Assembly (NCBI GenBank): GCA_009377475.1
Contig: WHTY01000059.1
Location: forward strand, 1-32,263
Source of the DNA: Actinophytocola sp.
GTDB taxonomy: Bacteria; Actinomycetota; Actinomycetes; Mycobacteriales; Pseudonocardiaceae
DNA length: 32,263 nucleotides
Reading direction: 5' to 3'
Shown here: in pieces, positions 28,700 to 32,263 of the stretch
Numbering within the stretch: the stretch's first letter is position 1
Layout: every line of letters begins with the position of its first letter
Notes under the pieces: model-generated
What the model was told of the DNA's origin: nothing
The model's input: the letters and a program-made list of their open reading frames with translations, nothing else
Databases searched by the model: none
Program-made: the position numbers and the translations under genes

Positions 28700-29350
28700 T
28701 CAGGCCACGTCGCCTCGGTAGATGGCCAGTGCGATGTGTTTCCACTCGGTCAACAGCTGGTTCCGACGGGTGGCGTCGCCGCCGATCTGCGCGTCCAGCG
28801 CGAGGCCCCTTGTCAGGTTCACGGTCAGCCAGTACAGCGTCTCCAGCGTCTGCTGGGGCATGTCCGGCGCCAGTGTCTGGAACAGCTCCAGGGTGGAGCG
28901 GCCGAGCGCTTTGTCGACCGGTTTGATCGCCGCCGCGAGTTCGGCGTCGGTGCGCGCGGCCACCCACAGCTCCATGACCGCCGACGACAGCGTGCCCGCG
29001 AAGCCCTGCCAGATCAGGTCGATGCCCTGCTCGACCAACTCGGGGCCTTCCGGTAGCTCGCCTGACGCCGCGAGGATATCTGCCTGGATTCGGTTCGTCA
29101 GGTGCTCGACGGCGGTGGCCATCAGCTCCGCCTTGGTGGTGAAGTGGTGCTGCTGCGCGCCCTTGGACACGCCTGCTCTGGCGCAGATTTCCTGCACCGA
29201 CGTCCGCGCGTAGCCACGTTCGGTGAGGCAGTCGATGGTGGCGTCGAGCAGCGCGGTGCGGGTGCGTTCGCGCCGCTGCGCCTGGGTGCGGTGGCCGCGC
29301 TCGCGGGTCGACGTGAGCGCGTCGGGCTGGGTTGGCTGGGTCGCCGTCAC
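28700..29350 (-). CDS. TetR-family transcriptional regulator
   Basis: The 216-residue protein has a TetR helix-turn-helix at about residues 26-80 (RRERTRTALLDATIDCLTERGYARTSVQEICARAGVSKGAQQHHFTTKAELM) and an all-helical ligand domain. QHHF replaces the usual YYHF/YxHF and is found in a subset of the family. GTG 29350 has GGGAG about 9 nt upstream; the frame continues further but that part is antisense to the next gene. It diverges from an acyl-CoA dehydrogenase gene, with an inverted repeat between them. The likely effector is an acyl-CoA or a fatty acid (inference). Confidence 0.88.
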   Translation of the reverse strand: MTATQPTQPDALTSTRERGHRTQAQRRERTRTALLDATIDCLTERGYARTSVQEICARAGVSKGAQQHHFTTKAELMATAVEHLTNRIQADILAASGELPEGPELVEQGIDLIWQGFAGTLSSAVMELWVAARTDAELAAAIKPVDKALGRSTLELFQTLAPDMPQQTLETLYWLTVNLTRGLALDAQIGGDATRRNQLLTEWKHIALAIYRGDVA

Positions 29351-29423
29351 CTCGTCTCCCTCGTTCCGTGCTTGTTCGTGTGGGCTTGTTCGGGCGGGCT
29401 TGTTCCAGTGGGCACCGGGCTGT

Positions 29424-29459
29424 ACATTCCAGATAGAACTTACATGCCGAATGGAATGT
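29424..29459. promoter_or_regulatory. candidate TetR operator
   Basis: ACATTCCA (29424-29431) and TGGAATGT (29452-29459) are perfect inverted repeats, 20 nt apart, in the 127-bp divergent gap. A partial direct repeat (TACATTCCAGAT at 29423, TACATGCCGAAT at 29441) overlaps it with an 18-bp period. The downstream arm lies 19 nt before the dehydrogenase ATG. Confidence 0.55.
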
Positions 29460-29477
29460 TTTCCAGTTGGAGGACTC

Positions 29478-30629
29478 ATGCCGCTGCAACTGCCCACGAG
29501 CTCGTGGAGCGACTCCGACCTCGAAGAGTTCCGCGAGCTCGCGCGCACCTTCTGCCAGAAGGAGCTGACACCGAACCAGGAGCGGTGGGCGCAGCAGAAG
29601 GAGGTCGACCGCGAGCTGTGGCGCAAGGCGGGCGACGTCGGGCTGCTCGGGCTGTCGATCCCGGAGGAGTACGGCGGTGGCGGCGGCACGTTCGCGCACG
29701 AGGCCGTGCTGCTGGAGGAACAGGCGCGCTCCGGCGACAGCGCGTGGGGCGTTTCGGTGCACAGCGGCATCGTGAACCACTACGTGCTCAACTACGCCTC
29801 CGACGAGAAGAAGCAAGAGTGGCTGCCGAAGCTGGTCAGCGGCGAGTGGGTCGGCGCGATCGCGATGACCGAGCCCGGCACCGGGTCCGATCTCCAGGGC
29901 ATCAAGACGCGCGCGGTCCGCGACGGCGACGAGTACGTCATCAACGGCTCCAAGACGTTCATCACCAACGGCGCCCAGGCGGACTTCGTCATCGTGGCTG
30001 CCAAGACGGACCCGGACGCTGGCGCGGCAGGCGTGTCGCTGCTCGCGGTGGAGGCGTCGTCGCCGGGCTTCCGGCGCGGCCGCGTGCTGGACAAGATCGG
30101 CATGAAGGGTCAGGACACCTCGGAGCTGTTCTTCGACGACGTCCGCGTGCCCGCCGCGAACCTGCTCGGCGACGCAGAGAGCCAGGGCTTCATCCAGCTC
30201 ATGCAGCAGCTCCCGCAGGAGCGGCTGATCATCGCGGTCACCGCGGTCGCCGGTATGGAGGCCGCCGTCAACCAGACGCTGGAGTACACCAAGGACCGCA
30301 CCGCGTTCGGTCGGCCGATCTTCGGCTTCCAGAACACCAAGTTCAAGCTCGCCGAGGCGGCCACGGAGGCGGCGGCGAGCAGGGCGTTCCTCGACCAGTG
30401 CATCGAACGCCACCTCAAGGGCGAGCTGGACGTGCAGAGCGCCGCCATGATCAAGCTGTGGACGACCGACCGCATCAACCGCGTCGTGGACGAGTGCCTG
30501 CAACTGTTCGGCGGCTACGGCTACATGAACGAGTACCCGATCGCGCGGGCCTGGGCCGATGTCCGGGTGACCCGGATCTTCGGCGGCACCAACGAGATCA
30601 TGAAGGAAATCATCGCGCGCAGCCTGTGA
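29478..30629 (+). CDS. acyl-CoA dehydrogenase, long-chain (LCAD/IVD-like) type
   Basis: This 383-residue flavoenzyme introduces the alpha-beta double bond in acyl-CoAs. It shows the FAD/substrate motifs AIAMTEPGTGSDLQGIKT and INGSKTFITNGAQAD, RTAFGRPIFGFQNTKFKLAE, and the C-terminal RIFGGTNEIMKEIIAR. The Glu of YEGT used by short- and medium-chain enzymes is Gly here. The catalytic base is instead E248 in LPQERLIIA, the arrangement known from LCAD and isovaleryl-CoA dehydrogenase. GGAGG lies 4 nt before ATG 29478. It is followed by an alpha-methylacyl-CoA racemase, which suggests a branched-chain substrate. Confidence 0.92.
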   Translation: MPLQLPTSSWSDSDLEEFRELARTFCQKELTPNQERWAQQKEVDRELWRKAGDVGLLGLSIPEEYGGGGGTFAHEAVLLEEQARSGDSAWGVSVHSGIVNHYVLNYASDEKKQEWLPKLVSGEWVGAIAMTEPGTGSDLQGIKTRAVRDGDEYVINGSKTFITNGAQADFVIVAAKTDPDAGAAGVSLLAVEASSPGFRRGRVLDKIGMKGQDTSELFFDDVRVPAANLLGDAESQGFIQLMQQLPQERLIIAVTAVAGMEAAVNQTLEYTKDRTAFGRPIFGFQNTKFKLAEAATEAAASRAFLDQCIERHLKGELDVQSAAMIKLWTTDRINRVVDECLQLFGGYGYMNEYPIARAWADVRVTRIFGGTNEIMKEIIARSL

Positions 30630-30676
30630 CGACGCGACGCCCCAGTTTTTTCGATCTTTTCACGAGAGGACACGAC

Positions 30677-31819
30677 ATGGGAGCAGGGCCGCTGAGCGGA
30701 CTGCGGGTGGTGGAACTCGCCGGGCTCGCGCCGGGACCCTTCGCCTGTACCGTGCTGGCAGACCTCGGCGCCGACGTCATTCGCGTCGACCGGGCCACGC
30801 CGGGCGCCGACGTCATCGGGTTCGAGAACGACCCGCTGCGCCGCAGCCGCCGGTCGATCGGCGTCGACACCAAGCAGCCGGAGGGCGTCGAACTGGTGCT
30901 CAGCCTGGTCGAGCAGGCCGACGTGCTGGTGGAGGGATTCCGGCCGGGCGTCACCGAACGGATGGGCCTCGGCCCCGCCGACTGCCACGCCCGCAACCCG
31001 TGCCTCATCTATGGCCGGATCACCGGCTGGGGCCAGGACGGACCGATGGCGCAGCGCGCGGGTCACGACATCAACTACGTCGGCCTGTCGGGTGCGCTGG
31101 AGGCGATCGGCCGGGCCGGGGAGCGTCCGGTGCCGCCGATGAATCTGGTGGCGGACTACGGTGGCGGCGGAATGCTGCTGGCGATGGGCATCCTCGCCGC
31201 GTTGTTCGAGCGTGGCAACTCCGGCAAGGGGCAGGTCGTCGACGCGTCGATGGTGGAAGGTTCCGCGTTGCTGGCGACGAGTCTGTATGGGCTCAAGGCC
31301 AGCGGCGTCTGGTCGGGGGAGCGCGGCACCAACATGCTCGACGGCGGCGCGCCGTTCTACGACACCTACGAGTGCAAGGACGGCAAGTACGTCGCGGTCG
31401 GCGCCATCGAGATGCGGTTCTGGGCTGACCTGGTGAAGGTGCTGGAGTTGGACGACGCCGACCTGCCCCATCACTTCGACGCCTCGCAGTGGCCACGGCT
31501 CCGCGAGATCCTGACGGCCGAGATCGCCAGGTACACCCGTGACGAGCTGGTCGCGAAAGCGGAAGGCACCGATGCCTGCATCACGCCGGTGCTGTCGGCC
31601 GAGGAAGCGCCGTCGCACCCGCAGAACGCCGCGCGCGACTCGTTCGTCGACGTCGGTGGCGTGACGCTGCCGTCTCCGGCGCCGAAGTTCGACCGCACGC
31701 CCGCCGCCACACCGACTCCGCCGCACGAGACGGCTGCCGACACCGACGAGGTGTTGTCCGAACTGGGCATGGCTGAGGCGGACATCGCTCGCATGCGGGA
31801 GGCAGGCGTGATCGCGTAG
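30677..31819 (+). CDS. mcr: CoA transferase family III, alpha-methylacyl-CoA racemase type
   Basis: The 380-residue protein belongs to the CaiB/BaiF family. LSGLRVVELAGLAPGPFACTVLADLGADVIRVDR is the usual opening. AGHDINYVGLSGALEAIG and NLVADYGGGGMLLAMGI carry H130 and D160, the acid/base pair of alpha-methylacyl-CoA racemase (H126 and D156 in the mycobacterial enzyme). True CoA transferases have a nucleophilic Asp in a different context. It would convert (2R)- to (2S)-2-methylacyl-CoA so that the upstream dehydrogenase can act. The gene starts 47 bp after the dehydrogenase; GAGAGGA precedes the ATG at 30677. It ends at a strong terminator. Confidence 0.9.
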   Translation: MGAGPLSGLRVVELAGLAPGPFACTVLADLGADVIRVDRATPGADVIGFENDPLRRSRRSIGVDTKQPEGVELVLSLVEQADVLVEGFRPGVTERMGLGPADCHARNPCLIYGRITGWGQDGPMAQRAGHDINYVGLSGALEAIGRAGERPVPPMNLVADYGGGGMLLAMGILAALFERGNSGKGQVVDASMVEGSALLATSLYGLKASGVWSGERGTNMLDGGAPFYDTYECKDGKYVAVGAIEMRFWADLVKVLELDDADLPHHFDASQWPRLREILTAEIARYTRDELVAKAEGTDACITPVLSAEEAPSHPQNAARDSFVDVGGVTLPSPAPKFDRTPAATPTPPHETAADTDEVLSELGMAEADIARMREAGVIA

Positions 31820-31840
31820 GCGGCGCGCGAGTGCGATCGG

Positions 31841-31872
31841 GCCCCGGGCAGCGCCGTGACGTTGCCCGGGGC
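31841..31872 (+). terminator. hairpin terminator after the racemase gene
   Basis: GCCCCGGGCAGCG (31841-31853), loop CCGTGA, and CGTTGCCCGGGGC (31860-31872) form a 13-bp stem with one G-U pair. It begins 21 nt after the racemase stop. Confidence 0.8.
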
Positions 31873-31954
31873 TCGGTCGTGGTGTGCAGGTGGCTACGTC
31901 GTATCCGACGTCGACGCGTACGGATCGAAGGTTCGGTTTCGTCGTGGTCGTTGG

Positions 31955-32194
31955 CTGGCGTCGAGCCAGGGTCGAGCCGGGGTCGAGCCATTTCGGTGGT
32001 ATGCATTCGGGTTTGCCGTCTGCTGCCATGCGGATGGTCCAGTGGCTTGCGTGGATGAGTCGGTGGTGCATGCCGCAGAGCAGCGCCAGGTTGTCGATGT
32101 CGGTGGGCCCGAGGTCGATCCATTCGCGATATTGGCTATCCATATCGATGCAGTAGTCTGCGACCGTGCTGGATCGTCCGCGGGCAGGTGTGCA
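31955..32194 (-). pseudogene. remnant of a DUF222/HNH endonuclease C-terminus
   Basis: On the minus strand the frame reads DYCIDMDSQYREWIDLGPTD, then NLALLCGMHHRLIHASHWTI, then ADGKPECIPPKWLDP. This is the C-terminal HNH part of the abundant actinobacterial DUF222/HNH family. The frame is closed upstream by TAG at 32195-32197, where intact members continue for hundreds of residues. The first HNH His region is degenerate (DMDSQ where D-H is expected). Past WLDP the frame lacks a nearby stop and runs antisense into the racemase gene. A GGTCGAGCC word is repeated three times at 31960-31990 and may have shifted the frame. The gap 31873-31954 shows nothing else. A real gene using another start cannot be fully excluded because the window ends at 32263. 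Confidence 0.55.
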
Positions 32195-32263
32195 CTACCC
32201 GGGAAGTCTCGCTGACCTGCGGGCTTGGTTCCCGAACGACGCCGCGTGCCTGGACTTTCTTGA

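Noticed and set aside
29102..30676. Open frame upstream of the racemase start on the plus strand
   Set aside because: It overlaps the TetR and dehydrogenase genes in another frame, and its translation resembles no protein. The racemase begins at 30677 with a ribosome site.
30521..31954. Long minus-strand frame antisense to the racemase gene
   Set aside because: High-GC antisense frames stay open by codon bias. Only the part at 31955-32194 resembles a protein family.
1..32263. tRNA, rRNA, insertion sequence or prophage genes
   Set aside because: No cloverleaf, rRNA segment, transposase, integrase or phage structural motif was recognised on either strand.

Overview
The window is high-GC actinobacterial DNA. 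GTG starts are common and several genes look leaderless. Gene content and order (argA, rimO-pgsA-cinA, clgR-pspA-pspM; DUF3040, moxR-DUF58-tgpA, mraZ-rsmH-ftsL-pbpB; pyk-tesB; an XRE/DUF397 pair) suggest the Mycobacteriales/Pseudonocardiales, most likely Pseudonocardiaceae. This placement rests on remembered family patterns, not on a search. It looks like ordinary chromosome: no prophage, insertion sequence, tRNA, rRNA or CRISPR array was seen.

Region 1 (1-7.9 kb) is an envelope and proteostasis block. It holds argA (minus strand), a large OafA-type membrane acyltransferase with an SGNH domain, the coupled run rimO-pgsA-cinA, and the stress cassette clgR-pspA-pspM. A ClgR-type box lies before clgR and a good ECF-sigma promoter (GGAACCT, 15 bp, CGTTG) lies before pspA. 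This matches the mycobacterial ClgR/PspA/Rv2743c envelope-stress module.

Region 2 (7.9-12.4 kb) holds pyrD, a stand-alone ParA-type ATPase (both minus strand), a SAM methyltransferase and DNA polymerase IV. Two arrays of contiguous 21-22 bp units flank pyrD. The distal part of the right array runs opposite to the left one. No named feature class explains them.

Region 3 (12.5-22.7 kb) is cell-wall and division DNA. A minus-strand operon moxR-DUF58-tgpA diverges from the start of the dcw cluster (mraZ, rsmH, ftsL-like, pbpB). The mraZ promoter (TTGACT, 16 bp, TACGGT) is overlaid by four GTGG boxes at exact 10-bp spacing, which fits an autoregulatory MraZ operator. A hairpin in the rsmH leader matches the mraW RNA motif. 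The cluster stops after pbpB: pyk follows instead of murE.

Region 4 (22.9-32.3 kb) is metabolic. It holds pyk-tesB with a strong 18-bp-stem terminator, an XRE-DUF5753/DUF397 pair behind a promoter region with three palindromes, and a probable gabD2 semialdehyde dehydrogenase. A TetR gene diverges from an LCAD-type acyl-CoA dehydrogenase and an alpha-methylacyl-CoA racemase. The last two probably work in sequence on 2-methyl-branched acyl-CoAs. An 89-bp element with perfect 20-bp inverted ends sits between the DUF397 gene and gabD2, and a decayed HNH-endonuclease tail lies at the right edge.

The main candidates for something undescribed are the 21-bp arrays around pyrD and the 89-bp palindromic element. 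The broken dcw cluster and the set of leaderless promoters are the next most informative.
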